From the NCBI GenBank assembly GCA_029851945.1, contig JARKUZ010000059.1, forward strand, positions 1 to 23,360: a stretch of DNA of 23,360 nucleotides. The letters are read 5' to 3'. Of the stretch, positions 14,307 through 22,612 are shown in pieces; position 1 is the stretch's first letter, and each line of letters starts with the position of its first letter. Under the pieces are notes generated by a model. The model saw only the letters and a program-made list of their open reading frames with translations. It had not been told where the DNA came from and searched no databases. Source of the stretch: Terrisporobacter sp. GTDB taxonomy: Bacteria; Bacillota_A; Clostridia; Peptostreptococcales; Peptostreptococcaceae. The translations under genes and the position numbers were made by a program.

Positions 14307-14783
14307 TTATTCCTTATGATCTATTATTGTTTTTGAAGTATCTAGATCTTTATTTAAACATCTTTGACTGTTTATTCTCTCTAATATAAGCATTTCATTT
14401 AAAATACCTTTTATCTGATTTATTACTTTATCTAATTCTAATTTTTTGTCTTCTAATTTTAAGTGATGTTTATCATTTTCTATTTTTTCAACATGTTCTA
14501 TTATTGTTTTTGTTGTATCTAAATCTTGATTTAAGCATCTTTGACTATTTATTCGTTCTGATACTAGCATCATATCCAATAGTCTTTTTGCTTCTTTTAG
14601 TAAATTATCTACCTCTTCTTCCGTAAATTCTTCACTAGTTTCTTTATGTTCTATTATTGTTTTTGTTGTGTCTAAATCTTGATTTAAACATCTTTGACTA
14701 TTTATTCTTTCTGATACCAACATCATTTTTAATAAATTAGATAACTCATCTTTTAAATTGTTTAAAGATTTATTAAAATTCAT
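14307..14783 (-). CDS. Protein with three copies of an ERINSQRCLN motif
   Basis: 158 residues, no signal peptide or membrane span. A 28-29-residue unit occurs three times (20-48, 71-99, 131-158): a hydrophobic helix start (MMLVSERINSQRCLN) then QDLDTTKTIIEHKE. Copies 1 and 2 are almost identical in protein and DNA; copy 3 has Leu-Ile-Leu, Lys and Ser changes. Each copy has one invariant Cys. The 22-32 residues between copies are charged amphipathic helix (EEEVDNLLKEAKRLLD). It is probably an all-helical repeat scaffold, with one Cys per unit for crosslinking or metal. GAGGTGAT precedes the ATG by a few bases. No family is recognised; Spo0E-like hairpins were considered and rejected. Confidence 0.7.
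   Translation of the reverse strand: MNFNKSLNNLKDELSNLLKMMLVSERINSQRCLNQDLDTTKTIIEHKETSEEFTEEEVDNLLKEAKRLLDMMLVSERINSQRCLNQDLDTTKTIIEHVEKIENDKHHLKLEDKKLELDKVINQIKGILNEMLILERINSQRCLNKDLDTSKTIIDHKE
14310..14726 (-). repeat. Three direct repeats within the ERINSQRCLN gene
   Basis: Copies at 14640-14726, 14487-14573 and 14310-14393. The first two differ at only a handful of bases, indicating recent duplication or gene conversion; the third is more diverged. Confidence 0.85.
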
Positions 14784-15004
14784 ATTATCACCTCGTTACC
14801 ATTTTACACCCTTTTTTACAATTTTTCTATATAAAGTTTCAATTTTTACCATAGAATATTTTATTAATTTATTTATTATATAGAAATATCCATATGCTTT
14901 GTATAATGTATACTTAATTATAACCATTTTTATATGTTAATCAATTATCTTCATCATCAATAAATTATCCATAAGTCACTTTCTTCTAATCCCTTAGTAT
15001 AAAA
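14784..15004. other. AT-rich gap upstream of the triple-repeat gene
   Basis: Contains the promoter region of the minus-strand repeat gene and ends at the pepD terminator. No gene or strong repeat was seen. Confidence 0.4.
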
Positions 15005-15032
15005 AAGAGTCCTTCCAAAAAGGAAGAACTCT
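15000..15032 (-). terminator. Terminator of yfcC-pepD
   Basis: An 11-bp stem with one G-T pair (15006-15016 with 15022-15032) and A5 loop; followed on the minus strand by six T. It lies 6 bases past the pepD stop. Confidence 0.9.
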
Positions 15033-15037
15033 CTCAT

Positions 15038-16495
15038 CTACTTCACATTTTTAAGCACAGCCACCAAATAATCCCAAGTCCTCTCAGTAGAGCCCACACT
15101 TAAGTGCTCATTAGGAGTATGCACATCAAACAAATCAGGTCCTATAGAAACAGCTTCTGCACCTTTTATAGCATCCAGCAACAATCCACACTCTAACCCA
15201 GCATGAATAGCAATTATCTCAGGATTCTTGCCAGTTAACTCTTCATAAGTATCTACACAAATCTTTTCCAACTTAGAATTCTTTACATATTCCCACTCTG
15301 GATAATCATCTTCTAAATCAAGCTTAACTCCTAAATATTCACATAATAAATTCATTCTATTATTTAAATCATCTTTCAAGCTCTTCACAGAACTTCTAGT
15401 AGCCAGCTCAAACTTAACTTCATTATCACTAGTAACTACTACACCTAAATTAGTAGAACTTTCTACAAGTCCTTCTATATCAGCACTCATAGTTTGAATT
15501 CCTCTAGGCATTAAATTTAATACACCTATGATTTTATTTTTAATATCATCAGATAATGCTTTATCATAATTTTTTTCCACTTTATTACATGCTAAATTAA
15601 CATTTGGATCTGAAGTTTTATATTCATTTTTAAATATATCTAGCATAGTATTAATTTCTTTTTGTAAACTATCTTCATATTTACTATCTACTAGAATTAC
15701 ACATTCAGCTTCACGAGGTATGGCATTATTTTTAAGTCCACCGTGAATAGTAACTAAATCATAATCTATATTTTTACAAAGTTCATTTAAAACTCTACCC
15801 ATTAATACGTTAGAATTTGCTCTTTGCTTATCTATCTCCATGCCAGAATGTCCACCCTGAAGTCCTTTTATTGATACATCATAAGCAGTTTTAGGAGAAG
15901 TAATGTCCTTGTACTCTTTAGTAATTGTAGCTATTGCTGTAACACCACCTGCACAGCTTACAGTTATTTTTCCTTCTTCTTCTGAATCTAAATTTATTAT
16001 ATATTTTCCTTTAAAAAGACTTCCATCTAAATTCATTGCACCTATCATGCTGACTTCTTCATTAACTGTATAAACTACTTCAAGTGGTGGATGAGGTATA
16101 TCATCCGAAGCCAATAATGCAAGTCCCATTGCAATTGCTATTCCATTATCAGCTCCTAATGTAGTTCCAGTGGCATATAGATAATCACCATCTAATCTTA
16201 GTTTTATTTCATCTTTAGCAAAATCATGTTCTGTGTCTTTATTTTTTTCACAAACCATATCCATATGCCCTTGAAGTATTACTCCTGGGCTATTTTCGTA
16301 TCCTACTGTGGCAGGCTTTTTTATTATTACATTTAAAGTTTCATCTTGAATAACTTCTAATCCTAGTCTTTTCCCTTCATTTACTAAATAATCACTTATT
16401 TCTTTTTCTTCTCCAGAACATCTAGGTATCTTAGATATTTGCTCAAAATATTTAAAAACTAATTGTAGTTTTGGATTTTCAATATTTACTAACAT
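15038..16495 (-). CDS. pepD: Aminoacyl-histidine dipeptidase (PepD, peptidase M20C)
   Basis: 485 residues, the same length as E. coli PepD. This cytosolic zinc dipeptidase cleaves Xaa-His and many other dipeptides. Visible metal/catalytic motifs: QGHMDMVCEKN (H77, D79), LGADNGIA (bridging D116), TVNEEVSM (catalytic E146/E147), DSEEEGKI, the dimerisation/lid region from about 185, HAGLECG and the terminal HTPNEHLSVGSTERTW. The start has AAAAGGAGG 6 bases upstream. It lies 93 bases downstream of the YfcC carrier on the same strand with no terminator between, and it ends in one, so the pair is probably an operon for peptide or amino-acid use. Confidence 0.96.
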   Translation of the reverse strand: MLVNIENPKLQLVFKYFEQISKIPRCSGEEKEISDYLVNEGKRLGLEVIQDETLNVIIKKPATVGYENSPGVILQGHMDMVCEKNKDTEHDFAKDEIKLRLDGDYLYATGTTLGADNGIAIAMGLALLASDDIPHPPLEVVYTVNEEVSMIGAMNLDGSLFKGKYIINLDSEEEGKITVSCAGGVTAIATITKEYKDITSPKTAYDVSIKGLQGGHSGMEIDKQRANSNVLMGRVLNELCKNIDYDLVTIHGGLKNNAIPREAECVILVDSKYEDSLQKEINTMLDIFKNEYKTSDPNVNLACNKVEKNYDKALSDDIKNKIIGVLNLMPRGIQTMSADIEGLVESSTNLGVVVTSDNEVKFELATRSSVKSLKDDLNNRMNLLCEYLGVKLDLEDDYPEWEYVKNSKLEKICVDTYEELTGKNPEIIAIHAGLECGLLLDAIKGAEAVSIGPDLFDVHTPNEHLSVGSTERTWDYLVAVLKNVK

Positions 16496-16588
16496 TTAAC
16501 TCCTCCTTTTAAAATCGATTAATTTAGTAAGGTCATTGCCTTAAGCGTTATTAAAATTATCTCTTTGGTGATATGAGCCAAGCGAATT

Positions 16589-18004
16589 TTATACTATCAT
16601 CATAGCTATAGATAATATTATTGCAGATGATATAAATATAGCAGCTAGAACTTTACTTACAAATTTAATCCATGATGAATAATCTACTTTTGCTATGGCA
16701 AGTGTACCCATTATTACTCCACTTGTAGGTGTAACTAAATTTACTATACCACTACCAGCGCTAAAAATTGATATTATAACTTCTGGAGGAAATCCTAAGC
16801 TAACTGCTAAAGGTCCAAATATAGGCATTGATAAACCTGCCAGACCTGATGTAGAAGGTATAAAAAACGATAATGCCATATATATTAAGTAGGCAACTAT
16901 TGTAAATACTATAGGTGACATACCAATTAATACTGATGAAGCAGAGTCTAATACATAAGCATCTAATCCTGTACTACTCATAATAACTGAAATACCTTTT
17001 GATACACCTATAACTAATGCCACTCCTACCATATCAGCAGCACCTTCTAAGAAAGAATTTACTATTTCTACTTCTTTCATTCTATAAACTAATCCTATTA
17101 CTACTGCCATAATTACAAACCACATACCAAGTTCAGGGAACCACCAATTACCTAGTGAAGCTCCTGTTAAGAAGTCTGTATATATAAATAGATTTATACC
17201 AAATTTTTCCCAAGGTATTATTCCTGCTACCATTACTAGAAAAGTAAAAGCAAATAATGCTAAAACTATTTTTCTCTTTTTTGTAAACTCTATTACTTTT
17301 TCTTCACCATTTTTATTTCCTATAAAAGCTTCATTGGCTTGTTTTATTTCTGAATCTGATAACAATGTTTGAGACTTATCTGCATAAACCTTTTTTGCAT
17401 AATTCATTACAAAAAATATAGATATAAGTAATGATGATAACCATAAAGCTACACTTGTGCCAATAACAATTACTTGATTTGCTTCTATTCCCACACCATT
17501 TAAAGTCCCTATACTTACTGAAACTAAAAATGGATTAACTGTAGAACCCAACACTCCGCATCCTGCACCTAAAATAATAGTTGCAACAGATACTAATGGA
17601 TCAAATCCAGCTATAATCATAGTAGTTGTAACTAGCGCTGTAAAAGCTATAGTTTCCTCAGCCATACCAAAACTAGTTCCTCCAAGAGAGAATAAAAACA
17701 TTAAAACTGGTATTAAAACTAACTCTTTTCCCTTTAACTTCGCAACTACATTACCTATACCTGCATCCAAGGCTCCTGTTTTTGTAGTTACTCCTAAAAA
17801 ACCACCTATTAATAAAACAAATAGTGCTATATCAATTGCCTCATTTAGTCCATTTATTGGAGCCATAATAAAATCAGACAAACTAGCTGGCTTCAATCCT
17901 GGTATAAAGTGTGTTGCTATTGATATAATTGCCGTTATTGATAATAATACGGTATAAGCTGTTGGTAGCTTAAATGTTTTTTTCTTTTTTTCATTTGTAC
18001 TCAT
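16589..18004 (-). CDS. yfcC: YfcC-family (DcuC superfamily) membrane carrier
   Basis: 471 residues with about 11-12 spans, of the C4-dicarboxylate/basic amino-acid carrier family that includes YfcC and ArcD-like antiporters. Family features: two inverted halves with conserved Gly-rich loops (GGFLGVTTKTGALDAGI about 67-83, GGTSFGMAEET about 108-118, and STSGLAGLSMP then VTPTSGVIMGTLAIAK in the second half). It likely moves an amino acid, peptide or carboxylate; the substrate cannot be set from sequence. The adjacent dipeptidase suggests amino-acid or peptide metabolism. AAAGGAGA lies 7 bases before the ATG; a good sigma-A promoter lies 39 bases upstream. Confidence 0.9.
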   Translation of the reverse strand: MSTNEKKKKTFKLPTAYTVLLSITAIISIATHFIPGLKPASLSDFIMAPINGLNEAIDIALFVLLIGGFLGVTTKTGALDAGIGNVVAKLKGKELVLIPVLMFLFSLGGTSFGMAEETIAFTALVTTTMIIAGFDPLVSVATIILGAGCGVLGSTVNPFLVSVSIGTLNGVGIEANQVIVIGTSVALWLSSLLISIFFVMNYAKKVYADKSQTLLSDSEIKQANEAFIGNKNGEEKVIEFTKKRKIVLALFAFTFLVMVAGIIPWEKFGINLFIYTDFLTGASLGNWWFPELGMWFVIMAVVIGLVYRMKEVEIVNSFLEGAADMVGVALVIGVSKGISVIMSSTGLDAYVLDSASSVLIGMSPIVFTIVAYLIYMALSFFIPSTSGLAGLSMPIFGPLAVSLGFPPEVIISIFSAGSGIVNLVTPTSGVIMGTLAIAKVDYSSWIKFVSKVLAAIFISSAIILSIAMMIV

Positions 18005-18042
18005 ATGATGTTCTCCTTTAATGTCATTTCTATTAATTTTAC

Positions 18043-18071
18043 ATTTTACATAAAATTGGATAATTATGCAA
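18043..18071 (-). promoter_or_regulatory. yfcC-pepD promoter
   Basis: On the minus strand TTGCAT (18066-18071), a 17-base spacer and TAAAAT (18043-18048). The leader to the ATG would be about 30 bases. Confidence 0.65.
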
Positions 18072-18149
18072 TAGTTAACATATTATTCTGACTTATATAT
18101 TATTAGTTTGCCTCAATAAAAAAAAATTATAAATTTATACGTATTAAAC

Positions 18150-18213
18150 TAATAACTCTTAATTTAATAAATTCATAATTCTTTATATAAATTTATTAAA
18201 TTAAGAGTTATTA
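18150..18213. repeat. 24-bp perfect inverted repeat upstream of yfcC
   Basis: TAATAACTCTTAATTTAATA and four more bases (18150-18173) are perfectly repeated in inverse at 18190-18213, with a 16-base loop. It lies 80-140 bases upstream of the yfcC -35 box and next to the terminator of the opposite unit. A large hairpin, operator pair or transposon-derived element are all possible. Confidence 0.75.
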
Positions 18214-18225
18214 AATTACAAATAA

Positions 18226-18271
18226 AAATTGCCCTCAAATTATTCAAATAATTTGAGGGCAATTTTTTATA
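18226..18271. terminator. Bidirectional terminator after the tetR unit
   Basis: A 19-bp perfect stem (18226-18244 with 18247-18265) with T-runs on both strands. It follows the 76-residue gene on the minus strand. Confidence 0.9.
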
Positions 18272-18301
18272 AATCAATTTTAAATTATAATAATTAAGAT
18301 C

Positions 18302-18532
18302 TTACTTTATTTTCTGCAAATCTAAATAAGCCTCTATTTGAGGTATGTATATCATATCATCTTTAATGTGAGTATTTCCAAATTCTTTAAGCTCTACTCC
18401 CTTTTCATCTTTAGTAATTTTATACTTAATAACTTCACTATCTCCTATTTCAGCATGAAAAAACATACCTTCATATTGTTTAAATCTAAAATTATAATTA
18501 TCTCTAGTTAATTTAATACAAATTTGCTTCAT
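18302..18532 (-). CDS. 76-residue protein of unknown function
   Basis: A small soluble protein with mixed beta-strand character (KQICIKLTRDNYNFRFKQYEG, VIKYKITKDEKGVEL, MIYIPQIEAYLDL). AAGGAAGG lies about 9 bases before the ATG. It starts 14 bases after the TetR gene ends and the shared terminator follows, so both are surely co-transcribed. No known family; it may be a target or co-factor of the regulator, which is inference from position. Confidence 0.75.
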   Translation of the reverse strand: MKQICIKLTRDNYNFRFKQYEGMFFHAEIGDSEVIKYKITKDEKGVELKEFGNTHIKDDMIYIPQIEAYLDLQKIK

Positions 18533-18546
18533 TAAGACTACCTTCC

Positions 18547-19128
18547 TTACTCTATTTTAAAATCCTTTAAAAATATTTCTATTAACTCTACTCCATACGA
18601 AGATAATGGATAATTTCCTTCACAAATACACCAATCATATAGAACAGCTCTCTCTTGCATAGCATAAATTCTTGCTATTTCTCTTGATGACCTATCATTT
18701 TTAATTTGATTTTTAGCTTGTCCTTCAGTTATTATTTGTTGTAAAACTCTATAGTATACCCTTGTTTGATCTAATAAATGCTTCTGTCCTTTTTTTATTA
18801 TTTGAGAAGAATATAATATAGCTAATAAGTCAACAGGAACTCTTTCTTCTATAAATCTAAATAAATATCTTGTTGTTTCTATAAGCTTATCAAAACTATT
18901 CATATCTTTATCTAATTTGTCCATAATCTTTTCATATTCTTCATCAAACATATCAGATAAAGAATTTAGTAATTCATCTTTTGCACTAAAATAGTGATAA
19001 AAATTACCCTTTGAGACTCCACACTCATTTATTATTTGGTCTACTGTCGTAGCTTCATAACCTTGCTCATAAAATAATTTCCATGCTACTGATGCTATTT
19101 TTGACTTTGTCAGATTAATTTGACCCAT
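18547..19128 (-). CDS. TetR/AcrR-family transcriptional regulator
   Basis: 193 residues. The N-terminal helix-turn-helix is clear (about 8-52; IASVAWKLFYEQGYEATTVD, then INECGVSKGNFYHYFSAKDEL). The rest is the helical ligand/dimer domain, which diverges in all family members, so the ligand is unknown. Length is normal. It heads a two-gene unit with the 76-residue protein. TetR proteins usually repress their own unit or a divergent neighbour; the genes on either side here are convergent or co-directional, so self-regulation or a distant target is likely. The start has GGGGAAA about 7-8 bases upstream. Confidence 0.9.
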   Translation of the reverse strand: MGQINLTKSKIASVAWKLFYEQGYEATTVDQIINECGVSKGNFYHYFSAKDELLNSLSDMFDEEYEKIMDKLDKDMNSFDKLIETTRYLFRFIEERVPVDLLAILYSSQIIKKGQKHLLDQTRVYYRVLQQIITEGQAKNQIKNDRSSREIARIYAMQERAVLYDWCICEGNYPLSSYGVELIEIFLKDFKIE

Positions 19129-19261
19129 TTACTTTCCCCTTTATTTTTATTTTATATAAAAAATATATATTATCTTTATTATTTCATATTCATTATAACA
19201 AAATTATTTGATTAGTGCTATGAACATGTCTTATTTGAGTGGAAAATTTATCTAAAAAATA

Positions 19262-19290
19262 TAAAAAAGCCGTATTTCTACGGCAAAAAT
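19262..19290 (-). terminator. Terminator of the grpE-Hsp70 unit
   Basis: Stem GCCGTA/TACGGC (19269-19274 with 19279-19284) extended by A/T pairs, with a T6 tail on the minus strand. It lies 18-24 bases past the Hsp70 stop. Confidence 0.9.
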
Positions 19291-19307
19291 TATTTATATA
19301 CTAAACT

Positions 19308-21056
19308 CTATCTTAATCTAAATAATATATCTGTTAGTACTTCATCATATTTTTCTACTAACTCTTTATCTTCATCAATTACTGCTAATTTAAGTTTTTC
19401 AAGTATATTATTTACTACTTCATAAGCCTCTTCATCTAATTCATTTATTTTATTTTCAGCTAATTCTATAATATTTTTAACACTTTTACCAAGCTCATAG
19501 TTTCTCCACTCATTTAAATGAATAGCTTTATTAATATCTTCATCTATAAGTCTATCTTGTGGTAATTCTATCAATTTAAAATTATCTATTATTTTATTAA
19601 TGGATTTTCCTGTGCTTACTACAGTTGCCCTAACTTCAAGTATTCCATTTAAATCGTAATCAAATTCTATATCTATACTTTGTTCTCCAGCTTTTCCCTT
19701 AGGAACTCCCCTTAATATAAAATCCCCTATTTTAGCATTATCTTCTGCCATAAATTCATTTCCTTCATATACTTCCACCCTTACTTCTTCTTGATTATCT
19801 ACAGCAGTATAATATGTTTTCTTTTTAGAACAAGGTATAGAACTATCTATTGGAATTAGACAGTCAAAAACTCCATCAATAACTTTTCCTTCTCCTATTT
19901 TAATTATGCTTGTTCCTAGATTATAGCTACACTTATCACTTATAATAAAAGCGTCTTCATCTGTAATTTGATTGCTTTTTAGTCCTGCTTGTATAGCCGC
20001 TCCCAGAGCTACAGCTTCATCTGGATTGATTCCTGATGTTATTTTCCCTGGAAACTTACTTTCCACCAACTCTTTAACAGCTACTATTCTGCTAGAACCA
20101 CCTGCAAGTATAACTGTATCTATATCCTTTTCTTTTAAATTTGCCGCTTTTAAGACTTCATTTATTTTTTCCGTAGTAGACATTACTAAATCTTTAGTAA
20201 ACTTATTAAACTTTTCTCTAGTAAGTTCTAAACTGATATTTATTGGCTTATTATCTAGAATAGTTATAAAAGGTATATTAATTGTAGTACTAAGCTGAGT
20301 TGATAATTCTTTTTTGGCATGTATCGCCGCTTCTTTAACTCTTGATTTTATACTATAAATTGTATCTATATCTATATTTTCATATAAGCCTAATTCATGA
20401 ATTATTTCAAATTCTTCTTCTATGTATTTTTCTATTCTAGCATCAAAGTCCTTACCACCTAATTTATCATTACCTCTGCTTGATTTTACATCCAATATTC
20501 CGTCAAATATTTCAAGGACTGATACATCAAAAGTTCCTCCACCTAAATCAAAGACTAGTATTTTTTCTTCTTTGTCACAATTGTTTATGCCATAAGCCAT
20601 AGCTGCTGCTGTTGGTTCATTTATTATTCTTTCAACTTTTAACCCAGCAAGTTCACCTGCCATTTTAGTAAGTTTTCTTTGAGAGTTATTAAAGTTTGCT
20701 GGAACAGTAATTACGGCTTCTTCTACCTCATCTCCTAAATAAGACTCAGCATAATTTTTTAATTCTTTAAGTAAAATACCAGATATCTCATGTGGTAAAT
20801 ATTCCTTGTCTCCTAATGGTATTCTTGCATCAGTCCCCATTAATCGTTTTACTTCTGATATAGTTCTGTCCGGTGCTGAAATCAACTGATTATATGCTAC
20901 TTGTCCTACAACTACAGTTTCATCTTCCTTTTTTCCTACAACAGATGGTACAATTCTATTTCCAAAACAGTCTGGTATAATTTTAGGCTCTCCATTTTCA
21001 ATATAAGCTACCTCAGATGTTGTAGTGCCTAAGTCAATCCCTATTATTTTTCCCAT
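19308..21056 (-). CDS. Divergent Hsp70 (DnaK-like) chaperone, 582 residues
   Basis: An Hsp70 with an intact ATPase domain (1-365): IGIDLGTTTSEVAYIENG (phosphate 1), INEPTAAAMAYG, VFDLGGGTFDVSVLE (phosphate 2), VILAGGSSRIVAVKE (adenosine) and NPDEAVALGAAIQAG. The substrate domain follows (about 375-495; FILRGVPKGKAGEQ, GILEVRATV), then a short helical lid (500-582). Canonical DnaK is about 610 residues and has a VLLLDVTP linker; here that segment is DAFIISD (368-374), so interdomain coupling may differ, and the lid is shortened. It lies 21 bases after a GrpE gene; no DnaJ or HrcA follows. Probably a second, specialised Hsp70 rather than the housekeeping DnaK. GGGGGAT precedes the ATG. Confidence 0.92.
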   Translation of the reverse strand: MGKIIGIDLGTTTSEVAYIENGEPKIIPDCFGNRIVPSVVGKKEDETVVVGQVAYNQLISAPDRTISEVKRLMGTDARIPLGDKEYLPHEISGILLKELKNYAESYLGDEVEEAVITVPANFNNSQRKLTKMAGELAGLKVERIINEPTAAAMAYGINNCDKEEKILVFDLGGGTFDVSVLEIFDGILDVKSSRGNDKLGGKDFDARIEKYIEEEFEIIHELGLYENIDIDTIYSIKSRVKEAAIHAKKELSTQLSTTINIPFITILDNKPINISLELTREKFNKFTKDLVMSTTEKINEVLKAANLKEKDIDTVILAGGSSRIVAVKELVESKFPGKITSGINPDEAVALGAAIQAGLKSNQITDEDAFIISDKCSYNLGTSIIKIGEGKVIDGVFDCLIPIDSSIPCSKKKTYYTAVDNQEEVRVEVYEGNEFMAEDNAKIGDFILRGVPKGKAGEQSIDIEFDYDLNGILEVRATVVSTGKSINKIIDNFKLIELPQDRLIDEDINKAIHLNEWRNYELGKSVKNIIELAENKINELDEEAYEVVNNILEKLKLAVIDEDKELVEKYDEVLTDILFRLR

Positions 21057-21077
21057 AAGTAATATCCCCCTTATATT

Positions 21078-21599
21078 TTATTTTGCAATTATCACTAAAG
21101 CTGGTCTAAGTACTTTTCCCTTTAAAATATACCCTCTTTCAATTACTGAAATTATTTCATCATGCTCTTTAGAATAATCTTCAACCTTCGAAATACACCT
21201 ATGTATATCAGGATTAAATAATTCTCCAAGTGGGTTAATCTCACATAAATTAATTTCTGATATTTCCTTTCTAATAACTTTTTCTACACCATTCAAGTTA
21301 TCAATTAAAGCTTCATTTTCTAATTGATTGGCAAACTTATAAACATTATCCATTTGATCTAATATAGTTAAAATTTTTTTATATATCTTCACTTCATCAA
21401 AGCTTTTTTGTTCTAATTCCTTTTTTAACCTAAATACTTGTTCATTGTTATTTGTTATTTCTTCCTTTAAAGCTTCTATAGATAGTATATTCTTTTTAGT
21501 ATTTTTATTAATTGATCTTATATCTCTTCTCATCTTACGTAGGACTCCACTTATATCATTTAACTCATTAACTTTCGTATCCTTTTGGATTTCACTCAA
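21078..21599 (-). CDS. GrpE-like nucleotide exchange factor
   Basis: 173 residues. The first 100 form a long coiled coil (KALKEEITNNNEQV type heptads), as in GrpE dimers, and the C-terminal beta domain carries the signature: LFNPDIHRCISKVEDY and IERGYILKGKVLRPALVIIAK. It would exchange ADP on the Hsp70 encoded just downstream. The start is TTG (21597-21599): GGGGAG lies 8 bases before it, while the ATG adjoining the site opens only a three-codon frame. Relative to housekeeping GrpE it is slightly short. No CIRCE operator is visible upstream, so HrcA control is unlikely. Confidence 0.88.
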   Translation of the reverse strand: MSEIQKDTKVNELNDISGVLRKMRRDIRSINKNTKKNILSIEALKEEITNNNEQVFRLKKELEQKSFDEVKIYKKILTILDQMDNVYKFANQLENEALIDNLNGVEKVIRKEISEINLCEINPLGELFNPDIHRCISKVEDYSKEHDEIISVIERGYILKGKVLRPALVIIAK

Positions 21600-21755
21600 T
21601 ATATCATCTCCCCTGATTAATATTTTTCCTCTGAATAAATTTATATAATAGTTATATTTTATTAAACTTATTATATGTATATGATTGCTAAGGAAAATTA
21701 ATTTATCTATAATTTAATTATATGCATAAATATTTATTTATTAGGAGGTTTTCAC
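21600..21755. promoter_or_regulatory. Divergent promoter region of the chaperone locus
   Basis: A plus-strand sigma-A promoter is clear: TTGCTA (21685-21690), a 17-base spacer and TATAAT (21708-21713), about 43 bases before the J-protein start. On the minus strand TATAAA or TATAAC boxes near 21640-21660 could serve grpE, without a firm -35. No CIRCE (TTAGCACTC-N9-GAGTGCTAA) is present. Confidence 0.6.
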
Positions 21756-22586
21756 ATGCCCATTCTCGAAAAGTTATTATTAAAAGGATACATAGATACG
21801 AACTTAAATGAAATAAATTTTGATTATTGCAAAGTTAAATGTCCTTTTTGTAATGAAGAATATAATTTAGAAGACGGTATATATAATTGTACTAATTGCA
21901 AAAAAACATTTAGAAAAATCGGATTTAGTACTTATGATGAGAAAAAAGTATCAAATGCTACAGCTGATTATTTAGTTCAATTATTAACATATTGTGCAAA
22001 AGCAGATAAATTAATTTCCTGTGAAGAAAGAGATTTTATTGTAAACTATATTGAGTCTTTTGATATGAATGAAGATCAAGAAAGTTGGGTATTTGCCCAA
22101 TATGATTATGCAAGACTTAATGATTATAATAAAAATATTATTATTTTATTAAAAAAATCCATAGGTCAATTAATAGATAATTATCATTTAGAACTTGATA
22201 TATTATCTGATATGCTTTCAATTTTTTTAATGGATAATAATACATTAAATAATTTACAAAAAGAAATTATCAATGATTATTTATCTATATTTGAAATATC
22301 AACAAAAATTTACGAAAATGAGTTTAATAGACTTTTAAAAAATAAACTTATTCCTGGTACAAATAATAAAAATTATGAACATCCTCTTGATGAATACTAC
22401 GAAATACTAGGGCTTGAAAAAGGATGTAGTATACAAGACATAAAAAAACAATATGCTTATCTTACTAAAACTTATCATCCAGACAAATATAATTCACAAG
22501 ATGTACCATATAAGATAAAAAATGAAATGGAGGATATGTACAAAAAAATTAATAATGCTTATGATAAGCTAAAAAATAGTATTTAA
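21756..22586 (+). CDS. Zinc-ribbon / TerB-like / C-terminal J-domain protein
   Basis: 276 residues in three parts. A zinc ribbon (25-52) has C29-x2-C32 and C45-x2-C48 (CPFC, CTNC). A helical block (about 68-185; YLVQLLTYCAKADKLISCEE) looks like the TerB/DjlA-type domain. The J domain is C-terminal (212-276; DEYYEILGLEKGCSIQDIKK) with the HPD at 241-243 that stimulates Hsp70 ATPase. DjlA also has TerB then J but is membrane-anchored and has no zinc ribbon; DnaJ has an N-terminal J domain. Its gene is divergent from grpE-Hsp70, so it is the likely partner of that Hsp70. AGGAGG lies 7-8 bases before the ATG. The LRR gene follows after 26 bases. Confidence 0.88.
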   Translation: MPILEKLLLKGYIDTNLNEINFDYCKVKCPFCNEEYNLEDGIYNCTNCKKTFRKIGFSTYDEKKVSNATADYLVQLLTYCAKADKLISCEERDFIVNYIESFDMNEDQESWVFAQYDYARLNDYNKNIIILLKKSIGQLIDNYHLELDILSDMLSIFLMDNNTLNNLQKEIINDYLSIFEISTKIYENEFNRLLKNKLIPGTNNKNYEHPLDEYYEILGLEKGCSIQDIKKQYAYLTKTYHPDKYNSQDVPYKIKNEMEDMYKKINNAYDKLKNSI

Positions 22587-22612
22587 TTTAAAATATCAAG
22601 GAGGCCATTATT

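Noticed and set aside
14307..14783. Array of Spo0E-like phosphatase hairpins
   Set aside because: The LD-to-Ile spacing and the SxELDxLI signature do not match; only a loose resemblance in helix length.
21600..21755. CIRCE/HrcA control of the Hsp70 locus
   Set aside because: No TTAGCACTC...GAGTGCTAA or close variant was found in the divergent region.
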